From positions 3,436,001-3,500,000 of the forward strand of contig OU015550.1 in the NCBI GenBank assembly GCA_907165065.1: a DNA stretch of 64,000 nucleotides, read 5' to 3'. Shown in pieces: positions 51,741 to 61,400 of the stretch. The DNA is from Caprimulgus europaeus. Its lineage: Eukaryota; Chordata; Aves; Caprimulgiformes; Caprimulgidae. Under the pieces are notes generated by a model that was not told the DNA's origin, searched no databases, and was given only the letters and a program-made list of their open reading frames with translations. Made by a program: the position numbers and the translations under genes. The stretch's first letter is position 1. Every line of letters begins with the position of its first letter.

Positions 51741-52611
51741 TATAAAATATGTACAGGAAAGCACTCAGGTACCAGTCCCACCTCTCAAGGTTGGCCGTGC
51801 GTGTCCGGCTGCAGGAGAGGAGGTGAAAGATGGTTTCTTTGCCTTGGAGTCAGGAGGAGGAAGGAAAAGACTGAGCAAGAGAGAGACTTCAGAGTATGTG
51901 AGCAAATATTTACAGGTTCCAAGACAAAAAAAAATAAAAATACATCTGCAGTGTTGTCTTGGGGATATGAGGAGTTGGGCTCGAAGCGAAGCCCGCTCAC
52001 AGCTCCATTTGTTCTATTGATTTATAAAGACTCCAGGGCGTGCAGCTCCGGTGAGCCCCGGGCTCTGGTGCTGGCGAGGGGCAGCCGGGATGGCTCCTGC
52101 TTCTGGGGTGTTTTGCAGCAGTGCTTTGTCTGGAGGTTTAGTTTTTTGTAAATGAAGGACAAATGTTGCTATGATGCTCCCTTGAGCACCAGGGAGATGC
52201 TGGCAGGGAGCGTGTTTCAAGGTGGTAAGGAGGAAAATCTCACAGTTTGGGGTTTCCCACTGGCTATTGCTCTTTTATGTGAAGAAAGCAGGGGGGGTTT
52301 GCTGAGACATGGATGGATCCCAAAAGTTGTCCAGTTCCTGGGAGCTGGGGAAGGGACTTGGGTTCCTCTTCAAGAAGCTATGTCAGTGTGGAAGAGCTCA
52401 GCATGCTGTGGGTCCCAGAGAGCATGGCCAGGACCATGGGTCTGCACGTGGGAGTGTGGGGAAGCTACCTCAGAAGGTGCACAACCGACTTGTGGTGCAG
52501 GGGAGGGTGGTGGTGCACAAGGGAGTGACTGCATGACATGAGTCTGGGGGTGTGGGTGTCTGTCTTGCTCCCTGAGCTCGGTGGGTTGTCCCAGTTCAAG
52601 CTGTCCGTGCT

Positions 52612-52743
52612 CTATGCAGGGGATACTTGGCTGGAGGAGACGGAGGAGACCTCGGTCTTGCTCTGGGATACCATAGAGGAGGCATCTTCATCCCCAAAGG
52701 GGTTCTTGCCGCAGCAGATTGTGCTGATCATGCAATTACGGAA
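52612..52743 (-). CDS. RH2: RH2 exon 5 (helix 8 and C-terminal tail)
   Basis: The 132-nt coding part follows a CTCCCTCCTTCAG acceptor and ends in TAG at 52612-52614. It encodes helix 8 (FRNCMIS), the palmitoylated C322/C323 pair, and a 32-residue tail rich in serine and threonine with the terminal VSPA. The tail is 7 residues longer than that of bovine rhodopsin, which is normal for RH2. Where the 3' UTR ends is uncertain. Confidence 0.96.
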   Translation of the reverse strand, partial: FRNCMISTICCGKNPFGDEDASSMVSQSKTEVSSVSSSQVSPA

Positions 52744-55700
52744 CTGAAGGAGGGAGAGAAATGGAGAATGATGGTATGGGGGGACAACAGGGACTTGCTG
52801 CCCTACTGAGAGCCCCTGAGCTTGCTGCTACCCCCAGGCTGAGATGCAATCACTTATGGGGAAGAGCAAGGTGCCTGTGGTGACCCCAGACATGCTGGTG
52901 AGCTCAGCCTGTGTGACATGGGGCATCTCACCTGTTTGTTCATAAGGATGTAGATGACGGGGTTGTAGAGGGAGGAGCTCTTGGAGAAGAAGGCAGGCAC
53001 TGACATGAGCGTGGCGCTGAAGTCTGCTCCCTTGTTGGTGAAGATCCAGAATGCCACCACGGCATAGGGTGTCCAGGCCAGCATAAACCCCAGCACCATG
53101 AGGATCACCATCCGTGTCACCTCCTTCTCAGCCTTTTGGGTCGTGGCTGACTCCTGCTGCTGGGCAGCTGCCTGTGGACAGGGTGGGTGGTGAGGGACAC
53201 CCCACAGCTTTCCACCCCTGAGTCACCTCCCCTCTCCTTCCCAAACTGCCCACCCTGTTCCAAATCATCCCATCCTGACGTTACCTCTCGGACTTTGCAA
53301 ATGAGGCGCCCGTAGGAGAAGAAGATGATCATGACTGGGATGACGAAGTGGACGATGAACATGTAGAGGACGTAGGACTCGCTGTGGTAGTCGGGGTTGT
53401 GGGTGTAGTAGTCGGGGCCGCAGGAACACTGCATCCCCTCGGGCATGTATCTGCCAGAGAGAAGGGTTAGGATCTTCACCAGGGTGATCCCTGGGGACAA
53501 CAGGAGGGGCTCAACCTGGGGACCAATTTCCCCAAGGATGGGGGATGCTGGAAGAGCGATGTGTGTTTGGGGTGAGCTCCTTCCCAGCCTCTCCTCCTCG
53601 CCCCGTGCACCCGGCCTCGCTGGCTCCACAGCACAAGGCTCCTTCGGGGAGTGTTGTGTTGGGCCACACAGGATCAGGTTGTTGTGACACTTGGTCCCTC
53701 CCATGGGGATCAGACTGTTTATGTCCCTCCTGCGTGGCTGACACTTGCCTGCCGGGAGCTGCTGGCTCTCCCTCTGTGGATGGAGGGATGCTGAGCGGGT
53801 ACAAGAACCTCTGGCTTGATGGGTCCAGGCTCTTGGAGGCTTTGTCCCCACCACTGCATGGGGTGGGAGGATGCACAGCCTGTCTGGATGGGCCCTGGCT
53901 CAAAAGGATGCAGCTCAGGTCTGCTCAGGAGCCAAGGACCAGCTGCCTGGGCATGGATCTCAATCCAAAGCTGGAGAGGGACCATCTGGCTGTGCCTTGT
54001 TGCAGGTGGATGGTGAAGGGACTTTGCTGCCCCAAATCTACCTCCTGCACATGCCCAAAGGGCAGGTAGGGGCTTGCTATGACCCCCCAGGGCAGCTTTG
54101 CAGTGGGGTGTCAGGAGGGGCTGGAGCTGAAGCATTAGAGACATCACCTCCATCTCCTCCTTTACACCCCAGGTCACCTTTGGCTGCTGCATCAGCTCCT
54201 GGCCAGGGATGCAGGTGTGTGCAAGAGCCAGCCATGGGCTTCAGCTGCCTGGAGGACACACTCACTGGAGCCTGGCGAGCAGCCTGTGGCTTGAGCAGCC
54301 AGCATTGCCTCTGTGTTCATCCCCAAATCCTCAACCTTCGCTCTCTCATCCCTCAGGCTCTGTCCCTTGCTCCACACTGGCGAGTGGCAGCGTGTGGCCA
54401 CACAGTGCAGGTCAGTGCTTGGGAGCTGCAGGGCTGGAGCAGGGAAGGGGACTGAGGAGCTGCTGTGTCCGTGTTGGTAGGAGGGGATATGTGCTGTGGG
54501 ACAGACGGGCTGGCAGGGAGAGTGGGGCAGGGGTGCTGGGAAAGGTGCTGTGGGGCTCCCAGGAGCAAGGCTAGGGTGGCAGCACATCAGCAAGGCTAGG
54601 TTTGCCTCCCCTGAGCAGCCTTGCTGCTGGCAGGGTTGTCCAAATGTTCTTGATGGTCTGTGGAGAGAAACGGGCTCTTCACAGCATGGGTGAGAGGGGC
54701 CATGCTGGTTGCAGCCCTTCTGTCTCTGCAGAGCATAACGGGAGGGTGGAGGGCTGTTGCAGCTGGAGATGCTGAGCCTGTGGCTGCCTTTGGTTAGGGG
54801 ACACCGAGCCATCGTGAGGGTGACAGCTGAGGTCCCATTTCTGCTCTGATTCACCCTGTTGCCTCCTCATATGGAGCCCAGGGTGTTTCATGTTTGAGCC
54901 ATGGGGGCATCTCCTGTCCCACCAAGCTGTTTGCACCAGCAGCTGGGGCTGTTGCTGAGCATCCTTCCACTCACCTGGACCAGCCAAAGAGAGGTGGAGC
55001 AGCGCAGGAGATGGCCATTATCCAGGTTAAAGCGATGCCCATCATGGCGTGGCTGGAGGAGAAGCGGAAGTTTCCCATGGGTTTGCAGACGACGATGTAA
55101 CGCTCTATGGCCAAGACCACCAGGGACCACAGAGCGACTTGGCCTGTGGGAAGGGAGAGAAAGGGAAAGTGTCCAGTGGTGGTAAGAGCTCCTCTGGGCT
55201 TGACCTTCCCATCGTGGTCTTGTGGTTGCAGTGAACAAGGACAAGAGGGAACGGCCTTAAGTTGCGCCAGGAGAGGTTTAGGTTGGATATGGGGAAAAAG
55301 TTCTTCACTGAAGGGTTGTCAGGTATGGAACAGGCTGCCCAGGGAAGTGGTGGAGTCCCCATCCCTGGAGGGATTTGAAGGATGTGTAGATGTGGACATG
55401 GTTTAGTGTTGAACTTGGCAATGCTGGGTTGCAGTCGGACTAGATGGTTGTGATGGTCTTTTCCAACCAAACTCTTCTATGAAGAGCAGAGGGAACCAAG
55501 GGGTTGGGGATCAGCACGGGATAACCAGGATCTTTTTCAATAACACAGCATCCCAGAATGGTGGGGTTGGAAGGGACCTCAGGAGATCATCCAGTCCAAC
55601 CCCCCTGCCAAAGCAGGTTCCCTACACCAGGCTGCACAGGAAAGTGTCCAGGTGGGTTTGAACATCTCCAGAGATGGAGACTCCACACCCTCTCTGGGCA

Positions 55701-58009
55701 GCCTGGCCCAGGGCTCCATCACCCTCACAGTAAATACATTTTTCCTCATGTTTAAACAGAATCTCCTGTGCTGTGCAAAGGGTCTGGGAGCCGAGGGGAG
55801 CGGCTGTGCCACCGTGGGATGCTGCTGACGGAGGAGGAGATCACGATGGGTCTCTTAATCATTTAAAAATCAAGGAGGTAAATTCCACCTGAGCGCGAGG
55901 AAGCACAATTCCCAGCAAAGATGCCAGATGCATCCAGACCTGTTGATGCCTATAAATGTGTATTTCATGAGTTTTCCCCCAGAGCTGGATCAGAGGGAGG
56001 TGCACGGGGGAGGCTGTGTGGGTGGGCATGCGTGCACATGTATTTATCAGGGATAATTAAACTTCAGGGGATTGGGAGCGTTTAGTCGGTGCTGTAAGCC
56101 TGCTAATGCCCCCAGCTGTGATAATCTGCTGATAACGACTCCCTGCGCCAGGATTCGCTGGAGACCTGCTGCTTCCACGGTGACTGCTTCCCATCAAACT
56201 GGCTTCCCTGTGAACAGGAAACCTCCTTGTTCTTTACTAGATACAAACATTGGATGGGGAAGTGGCTTGAAACTGGAAGAGGGGAGGTTTAGATGAGATG
56301 TGAGGAAGGAATTCTTTGGTGTGAGGGTGGTGAGACCCTGGCCCAGGCTGCCCAGAGAAGCTGTGGATGCTCCTCCCTGGAAGTGTTCTCGGCCAGGTTG
56401 GATGAGGCTTTGAGCAACCTGGTCTAGTGGAAGGTGTCCCTGCTGCTGGCAGGGGGGTTGGGACTGGATGAGCTTTAAGGTCCCTCCCAACCCAAACCAG
56501 TCTGGGATTTGATGAAGTAACTCTGCCTGAAAGCCCATGGGCTCACTCCATCAGAAATGATGCAGACCCACATCATCTTCTGACCCTGCAACCAAGCCTG
56601 TCCTTGAATTGAATCAGGACATTTTGCTTTGCTTTTGCCTGGCAGAATATCCATCTTTTTTTTTTTCTTTTTTCTTTTTTTTTTTTCCTCAGATCAGCAT
56701 AAATGCAGGAAATTGCCCCATTTAGAGGGGAAAAAAAAACCCATGAAGTCCTTGCAGTGGTGATGGATCTCTGCAGCAGGGATTAGCGGTTGTCAGATCC
56801 ATCAGGAGGTGTCGTGTGGGCCGGCTGGCTGCGTGGGCACGGGGTGCAAAATGAATTTTTCCCTGTTTTTCATGTGGACTCTGCAGGGCGAAGCGTTAGC
56901 GGCTCTCATGTCCCTGAGAAGTGAAATCAGGAGCTCCCAAGGGCACCCAAATCGGGGGCAACTGGGACAAGAGCTGAGCAGTTGCTGCAAAGCTGGGGCC
57001 TGGGTTCTTTAGCTCTGCCTAAATCTGGATCCCCCTTCCCCTCCACGCTGCTGCTCTTCTCTTCTGGTGAAGAGCTGCCACATCTTCCTTCTACCCCTAG
57101 ACAAGCCATGACCCCTCTCCTTGTCTCTTCTCTCCATACCCATTCTGTGGGGTCCCTCTGACAAAGGATGTCTGTCCCCTCCAAACTCTCCCCAGTGCTT
57201 CTCTTTTTCCCCCAAAATGGGATTTTTTTGGCAAAGATGCTTGACATTGATTCAAGGACACGATGGGTCATCCCCAGCAGGTCTCTGCTAGCTGCACAAC
57301 CTTGGCATGACACCCCGTGAACGTGCTGCGCTGGGCAGTGTCACCACATGACCCCAGGCTTGATCCAGCAAGCAAGGATCCCTTCTAGTCATTAGATGGG
57401 TCCTTCTCCAGATCAAGATCAAAACTGCATAAATCTCTCTCTTTATCCCCATCTCTAAGCCTGAGGGAAGCAGCACCTTGCATGGAGAGCTTGGTCCCAT
57501 GCAACGAGCCACAGCATGAGAGGTGGCTTTGTGCACGGGGGAGATGCTGCATCTATTGCAGCCACCCCAACAGCAGGATGAAGTGGTGGAATTGAGCTCC
57601 CAAAGCCCTGGAGAAGCAAGACCCAAACTCCCACCCCACAACCCTTACCTCCCAAGGTGGCAAAGAAGCCTTCCACAGCACAGCCCATGGGTCCAAAGAC
57701 GAAGTAGCCATTCCAGGCAGTGTAGAAGGTGACCGTGAAACCAAAACAAGCCATGAAGAGATCAGCCACCGCCAGGTTGACCAAGATGTAGTTGAGTGGC
57801 TGTCGGAGCTTCTTGTGTTTGAAAGTGACCAGGAGGGTGAGGAAGTTGATGGGCAAACCCGTGAAGATGAGGAAGAAGACGTAGCAGCACACGACGCCGT
57901 ATTTCCAGGGCTCGGCTAGGTAGTACTGGGGGTACTCGAAGGGGCTTCGCACCACCCCGGTCTTGTTGGACATTGGCACGTAAAAATTGATACCTTCTGT
58001 CCCGTTCAT
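52612..58009 (-). CDS. RH2: RH2 green-sensitive cone opsin, complete five-exon gene
   Basis: Complete visual pigment gene: join of 57649-58009, 54975-55143, 53285-53450, 52932-53171 and 52612-52743, read on the minus strand, 1068 nt including TAG, 355 residues. The product is a seven-transmembrane G-protein-coupled receptor of cone outer segments that binds 11-cis-retinal and activates transducin. Visible hallmarks (bovine rhodopsin numbering, which needs no gaps up to residue 312): N2 and N15 glycosylation sequons, disulfide pair C110/C187, counterion E113, ERY at 134-136, E181, W265, Y268, Schiff-base K296, NPVIY at 302-306, palmitoylation pair C322/C323, Ser/Thr-rich tail for arrestin/kinase control, and a VSPA terminus resembling the VxPx ciliary targeting signal. 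Q122, M207 and A292 point to RH2 rather than rhodopsin (RH1 has E122), so peak absorbance near 505-510 nm is inferred. The ATG has A at -3. No frameshift or stop is present, so the gene looks functional. Class assignment is very secure; the species is not determined. Confidence 0.97.
52932..53171 (-). CDS. RH2: RH2 exon 4 (helices 6 and 7, retinal-binding lysine)
   Basis: The 240-nt exon follows a TCCACAG acceptor and ends NKQ before a GTGAGA donor. It encodes loop 3 ([17 protein letters not shown]), helix 6 (R252, W265, P267, Y268) and helix 7 with A292, K296 and the NPVIY motif. K296 is the Schiff-base lysine for 11-cis-retinal. A292 rather than S292 argues against the blue shift that serine causes at this site. 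Confidence 0.97.
53285..53450 (-). CDS. RH2: RH2 exon 3 (second extracellular loop and helix 5)
   Basis: The 166-nt exon lies between a CTGGCAG acceptor and a GTAACG donor. It finishes R177 and encodes the extracellular beta-hairpin with E181 and the disulfide cysteine C187, then helix 5 with M207, H211, F212 and P215, ending KVRE at 229-232 in cytoplasmic loop 3. The strand-specific frame stays open into both flanking introns, which is why a longer chance frame (53117-53854) overlaps it. Confidence 0.97.
53451..54974 (-). other. RH2: RH2 intron 2
   Basis: A 1524-bp intron with donor GTGAGT and acceptor CTGGCAG. It contains unique GC-rich sequence, with no repeat or extra exon recognised. 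Introns 3 (53172-53284, 113 bp) and 4 (52744-52931, 188 bp) are short by comparison. Confidence 0.9.
54975..55143 (-). CDS. RH2: RH2 exon 2 (helix 3 end to helix 4, codons 121-177)
   Basis: The 169-nt exon follows a CCCACAG acceptor and is followed by a GTGAGT donor at 54974. It completes G121 across the junction, then gives Q122, the ERY triplet (134-136), the second cytoplasmic loop [11 protein letters not shown], and helix 4 ending [10 protein letters not shown]. Glutamine at 122 is the classic difference between cone-type RH2 and rod RH1 pigments. The phase matches exon 1 (one base) and exon 3 (two bases of the R177 codon). Confidence 0.97.
55236..55482 (+). repeat. CR1 LINE fragment in RH2 intron 1
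   Basis: AAGGACAAGAGGGAACGGCC, GGAACAGGCTGCCCAGGGAA and GGTCTTTTCCAACCAAACTC. About 247 bp, sense opposite to RH2. Same type as 16031. Confidence 0.92.
55549..55772 (-). repeat. CR1 LINE fragment in RH2 intron 1
   Basis: CATCCCAGAATGGTGGGG, GGTTGGAAGGGACCTCAGG and GGTTTGAACATCTCCAGAG. About 224 bp, same sense as RH2, nearly identical to the start of the 40379 copy. Confidence 0.92.
56258..56514 (+). repeat. CR1 LINE fragment in RH2 intron 1
   Basis: GTGGCTTGAAACTGGAAGAG, GGTGAGACCCTGGCCCAGGC, GCAACCTGGTCTAGTGGAAG and CCAACCCAAACCAGTCTGGG. About 257 bp, sense opposite to RH2; the plus-orientation counterpart of the 25639 type. Confidence 0.92.
56655..56690. repeat. T/C-rich tract in RH2 intron 1
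   Basis: Oligo-T runs broken by single C residues. On the RH2 sense strand it is A/G-rich, so it is not a splice tract. Confidence 0.8.
57010..57648 (-). other. RH2: RH2 intron 1, promoter-proximal part
   Basis: The first 640 bp of the 2505-bp intron 1 (55144-57648). It is plain unique sequence without repeats, conserved-looking motifs or a second exon that I can identify. Confidence 0.7.
57649..58009 (-). CDS. RH2: RH2 exon 1 (residues 1-120 plus first base of codon 121)
   Basis: The 361-nt exon begins MNGTEG and ends in the ATLGG segment of helix 3. The donor is G|GTAAGG at 57648. It encodes the extracellular N-terminus with both glycosylation sequons, helices 1 and 2 (N55, N78, D83) and the start of helix 3 (C110, E113). 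Residues M86 and G90 lie in the retinal-tuning part of helix 2. The in-frame codon three positions upstream (58016-58018) is TTG, so it is not a credible start; the ATG at 58007-58009 gives the canonical opsin N-terminus. Reading past the donor gives an artificial C-terminal extension down to 57455. Confidence 0.97.
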
Positions 58010-58210
58010 CCTGCCCAAGTTATGGCAGCTGCTTTGCTTTTAAGGGATTTTAAAAACAAAACAAAAAAAACCCCTCAAATATTATGGTTTTGCGATTAAT
58101 TTTGCTTTGACCTCAATTAAAAAATAATTTTAAAAAATAATAAATAAAAAAGCCTCAACCACAATGTGGAAAAAAACCCAACTAAGGGATCCCTCAAAAA
58201 AAACAAAGGA

Positions 58211-58273
58211 TTATTTAATATGAACAGCAAATCCTGAGGGGATGGCAGGTGGTGGGCTGCCCCTGCTCCCCAT
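58211..58273 (-). other. Possible upstream ORF in the RH2 leader, 20 codons
   Basis: If transcription starts downstream of the TATA box near 58280, the first AUG is at 58271-58273. It opens a frame of 20 codons that starts MGSRGSPPP, ends HIK and stops with TAA at 58211-58213, about 200 nt before the opsin ATG. It could dampen translation. It is irrelevant if the real start site lies closer to the gene or the leader is spliced. Confidence 0.3.
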
Positions 58274-58306
58274 CGAGGGCTGGCAGTGCCCCTGTGCCAG
58301 GGGAGG

Positions 58307-58313
58307 TTTTATA
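58307..58313 (-). promoter_or_regulatory. RH2: RH2 TATA box
   Basis: The minus strand reads TATAAAA in the context GGGTATAAAACC, 298 bp upstream of the ATG. It lies just downstream of the CRX- and MAF-like sites, as in other photoreceptor opsin promoters. If used, transcription would start near 58280 and the leader would be about 270 nt, unless a leader intron is removed. Confidence 0.65.
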
Positions 58314-58349
58314 CCCTTCGGCCTCCTCAAGGGAGCGCGGGGGGAGGCT

Positions 58350-58356
58350 GGATTAG
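58350..58356 (-). promoter_or_regulatory. RH2: CRX/OTX-type site in the RH2 promoter
   Basis: The minus strand reads CTAATCC, an exact match to the (C/T)TAATCC core bound by the photoreceptor homeodomain factors CRX and OTX2. It is about 40 bp upstream of the TATA box. Function is inferred from the motif and its position. Confidence 0.55.
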
Positions 58357-58361
58357 GGACT

Positions 58362-58368
58362 CGGCTGA
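58362..58368 (+). promoter_or_regulatory. RH2: MAF/NRL-like half site in the RH2 promoter
   Basis: The plus strand reads GGCTGAC, one mismatch from the TGCTGAC half of a MAF recognition element, 6 bp upstream of the CRX core. Adjacent CRX and NRL/MAF sites are a known feature of rhodopsin-type promoters. A half site alone is weak evidence. Confidence 0.3.
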
Positions 58369-58440
58369 CTTTGTGTGACAAGGGCAACGGGATTGAGACA
58401 GGTTGATGGTTTAAGCACCTTCTAAGCAGCCACTTGGCCC

Positions 58441-58496
58441 CAAAACCTGCATTAAAGCGTATTAATTACCATTAAGTGTTTAATAATGTTTAAGGA
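58441..58496. promoter_or_regulatory. AT-rich homeodomain-site cluster upstream of RH2
   Basis: The stretch holds ATTAAAG, TATTAATTACC, CATTAAG and TTTAATAATG, with a TAATTA core at 58463-58468. It stands out from GC-rich surroundings about 130 bp upstream of the TATA box. A role as a proximal enhancer of RH2 is inferred only. Confidence 0.3.
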
Positions 58497-61400
58497 GTTG
58501 GGGGGGGAGGAAGGGATGGAGTGGGGAGCCCTTTGGAAGAGGGTTGAAGGCAGGAGGAGAGGTGGTGAGTTGGGGAGAAGCTGCTTTGGGTGATTGATGG
58601 GGAAACAGGTCCATGGTGGGTTCACAGCCTTTGGGGTGTCCCTGGGCAGCTGAGGGACTCCATGGGAGTGTTTGGGGACTGGGGGGGGGTGCCTAGATCT
58701 GCCACAGTGACCTTGGGGAGGTCACTGGGGGATGACTGGCCCAGGCTCTATGGGTCTGAGCTGTGGGTTTGGCTCTGGCTGTTTGGCTGCTCTGTGCTTT
58801 GGGTGCCTGGTTCCATGTGGGTGCTGCCTGGTATGGACACCTGTCTCCATCACAGAGCCAAACCAGGCTCTGCTGACACGGCCAAGGGTCACTCTGTGCA
58901 CAGAGCTGTGCAAAGGCAGGAGGGGAAGCAGCTTCTCATCCCAAACACACCGTTCTGGAGAGAGGTCTCTGGGGTAAAGCCTCAGCGATGGTGATGTCCT
59001 GAATGCCCTCCAGAGACAGAGCAGAGTGACCAGCACCAGCCTGCAGCCACACTGGGAGAGCAAGTGGGATGGAAAGAAGCTTCTCCTGGTCTCTTAACAC
59101 TCAGTTTGGGATGTGGGATCCCCATCCCAGCACAGATGAGACTGTGAAACCCTTCTCAGCAGGGTCAGTGCCAGCTGGAAGCTCCATCCCAGACTCTTTC
59201 CTCATTCTTTCCTTCTGACTCATGTGTGCTTCTTCTCCAGGAGACCTGCCTAAGGCGCCTTAGCGAAGCTCTTGCATTAATCTCTGACATGTGGTGGCGT
59301 TAATGACCCTGATCTGCTAATGCCATAAGCTGTTAGCCTCTTTCCCATCACTGCCCTCCACCAAGGCAAGGTGGATGGAAAAAGTCAATGCTGTCTTGCT
59401 GGATGAATGAGGTCTCCTGCAGGACTGGAGTGTCTCAGAGCTAGAGGGCAAAGGGCACGGGTGGGAGGAATGATGTCCTCATTGCTGATCTGTCTGCACA
59501 GGTGCAAGAGGAACAGAAATAGGACATGGAGAGGGTAAGTGGGTCACACAAACCTCAGGTGCCCTGGGACAAGGATTTCCTCCCCATGGAATGTCTGTGG
59601 CTCTCAGAAGTACCTCACTGCATGTCCCATGAAACTGCCAGGCATGACATTCCCAGTCAAGGTCTTTTCTAGGCTGTCCACAAGTTCTTCCTTGAGGGGG
59701 AGAGTTTCTTGTGGAGAGGTCCCATGACCTTACTTCTCACAAAGCTTTCCCCAGAGGTATTTCTTACCTCTCCTGACCACAGTCAGGCTCTGGATGTACA
59801 GAAGTTAGGCAAGTTTTTGCAGAATTAGTTGAATATTAAAGGAGAAGCCCAAACAATTACTAGCCATAAACAGACATGTACAGATGTGCATCTCAACTCC
59901 AGTGTGTCCCTCCCAGCTTCCATGGTAGAAAGCAACTCTTTACAGCTCAAAGATTTCACTATGATGGCCCACCTCCAAAAGACTTGGACCTTGCTGTCAG
60001 TGCCAGCCAGTAAAGCTCTGCTGCTTCTCCCAGGTTTTGTATGAACACGGTTCTCTCATGGGAAAGGTAATTTTCATCTCCTAGAGAGTAATTTTCACCT
60101 CCCACCTCTGTCAGACTTTCTGCCACGTCTTTGCGGTGTCTCATCTTCTCCTAAAGACTAAAGAGTTGTAGGAATGAAGCACAGCTATGGGGAGAAGAGG
60201 TGAAATGAGAGGCTGTTTTGGGTGATGGGGGAAAGAAATTTTTTTGCACAGAGATTTTTTTTCCCTTGATCAGTGCAAACCCTCCCCACTCCCTCTTTCA
60301 GCCAAGCTCCAGTGCAACCTTAGCTCCATGCATGGTACCCAGAAACCTTTCATACAGAGGATTGCCAACAACTAGACTGAGAGGACTTTCACCTGACCTT
60401 CAGTTAGATCTGGACCAGGACTCTCCTCCTTTTTGGGAGCTGAATATGGAGCAGGTAAGGCTGAGTTGTCCCTGTTGTGCTAAGAGGGGGCTGGTGGATT
60501 TAGAGCTCTCCGTAGGTCAGCGCCAACCGGAGCAATGCCGAGAGCCTCGAATAAACTCAGCAGAAGCAAATCACACCCGAGAGGATAGCTGGTTCCTCCA
60601 GGACGTGTCCTGAATGCAACCTCGGTTCCCTCTGCGTCTCTGTCGCAGAAATGGAAAGTGATGGCTTTAATTTGGTGTATCCTAGCAGGGAAACTCTACG
60701 GGCTGTCTTCCAGAGAGCTCTCAATTGTTTTCTGTGCTGACTCTACGACAAAGCAGGCAATAGCAAAGTTCAGGCCCTGCTCAATGTGAGAGGAGAGGCT
60801 TGCTTGCTTTGTGTTTGTCCTTAAGAAAAGGAAGGGTTTTCTTCCTTCTTGCAGTTTTTTTTCTGCTTTGCTAAGCTCTTTGAGATGAGATTGTCTCTTA
60901 TTTGCTGTTTGTCAGCACATTGCGTGACGGAGCCCTGACTTTCATGTCCTGTGTAAAGCAAGAAATGTTAATTATAATGAAATAACTAACTTGCCCTGAG
61001 CTGATATCATTGGTTCACTGGGCTTGAGCAACAGGCAGAGCAAACTGTAAGGATATGCCTGGGGAGATGGGTTTCCCAGAGCGGTGGCAGCCGGGAGCCC
61101 TTTGTGGTTCCTCTCCCCACCCCTGTGCAAGGCTCCTCGTTGCCTCTTGGCCAAAGGGACGGGAGTGACTTGCCCAAGGGCACACAGGGAATGACTTGGA
61201 GAGCAAGGCATAGAGAAATGTGAAAGCAAAAGAAATCAGTCATGAAGGCAACATCTGTGCTTAAATGTTGGTGATGGGCTAATGCACAGGACCTTGAACC
61301 TTGGCCATGGGCACCAACGCTGAATACAAAACGGCACCGAGCTCGTTTTTGTGCTTTTGGCTGGTTCTGCAGTGTGCTGCCCAGAGTTGCCCTTCTGGAA

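Larger units (their letters stand above)
40844..52611. other. No recognisable gene between the CR1 at 40379 and RH2
   Basis: Holds the CpG cluster and MAF element near 41 kb, the CR1 piece at 44029, the ATC repeat at 49729, the hairpin at 50283, and probably the RH2 3' UTR in the last few hundred bases. No other gene is supported. Confidence 0.55.
55144..57009 (-). other. RH2: RH2 intron 1, repeat-bearing part
   Basis: This part of intron 1 holds three CR1 fragments (55236-55482 plus, 55549-55772 minus, 56258-56514 plus) and a T/C tract at 56655-56690. Together they add about 0.75 kb and make intron 1 the longest in the gene. The acceptor CACAG at 55144-55148 joins exon 2. Confidence 0.85.

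Noticed and set aside
53117..53854. 245-codon minus-strand frame containing opsin sequence
   Set aside because: It is exon 3 with translated intron on both sides; only 53285-53450 is coding.
57455..58018. Single 187-codon opsin-like frame on the minus strand
   Set aside because: It is exon 1 read through its donor into intron 1, and it opens with a TTG three codons upstream of the true ATG. The spliced five-exon model explains the opsin part.
60218..60613. 131-codon plus-strand frame upstream of RH2
   Set aside because: No recognisable domain, no clear start context and no splice support; length is compatible with chance in this composition.
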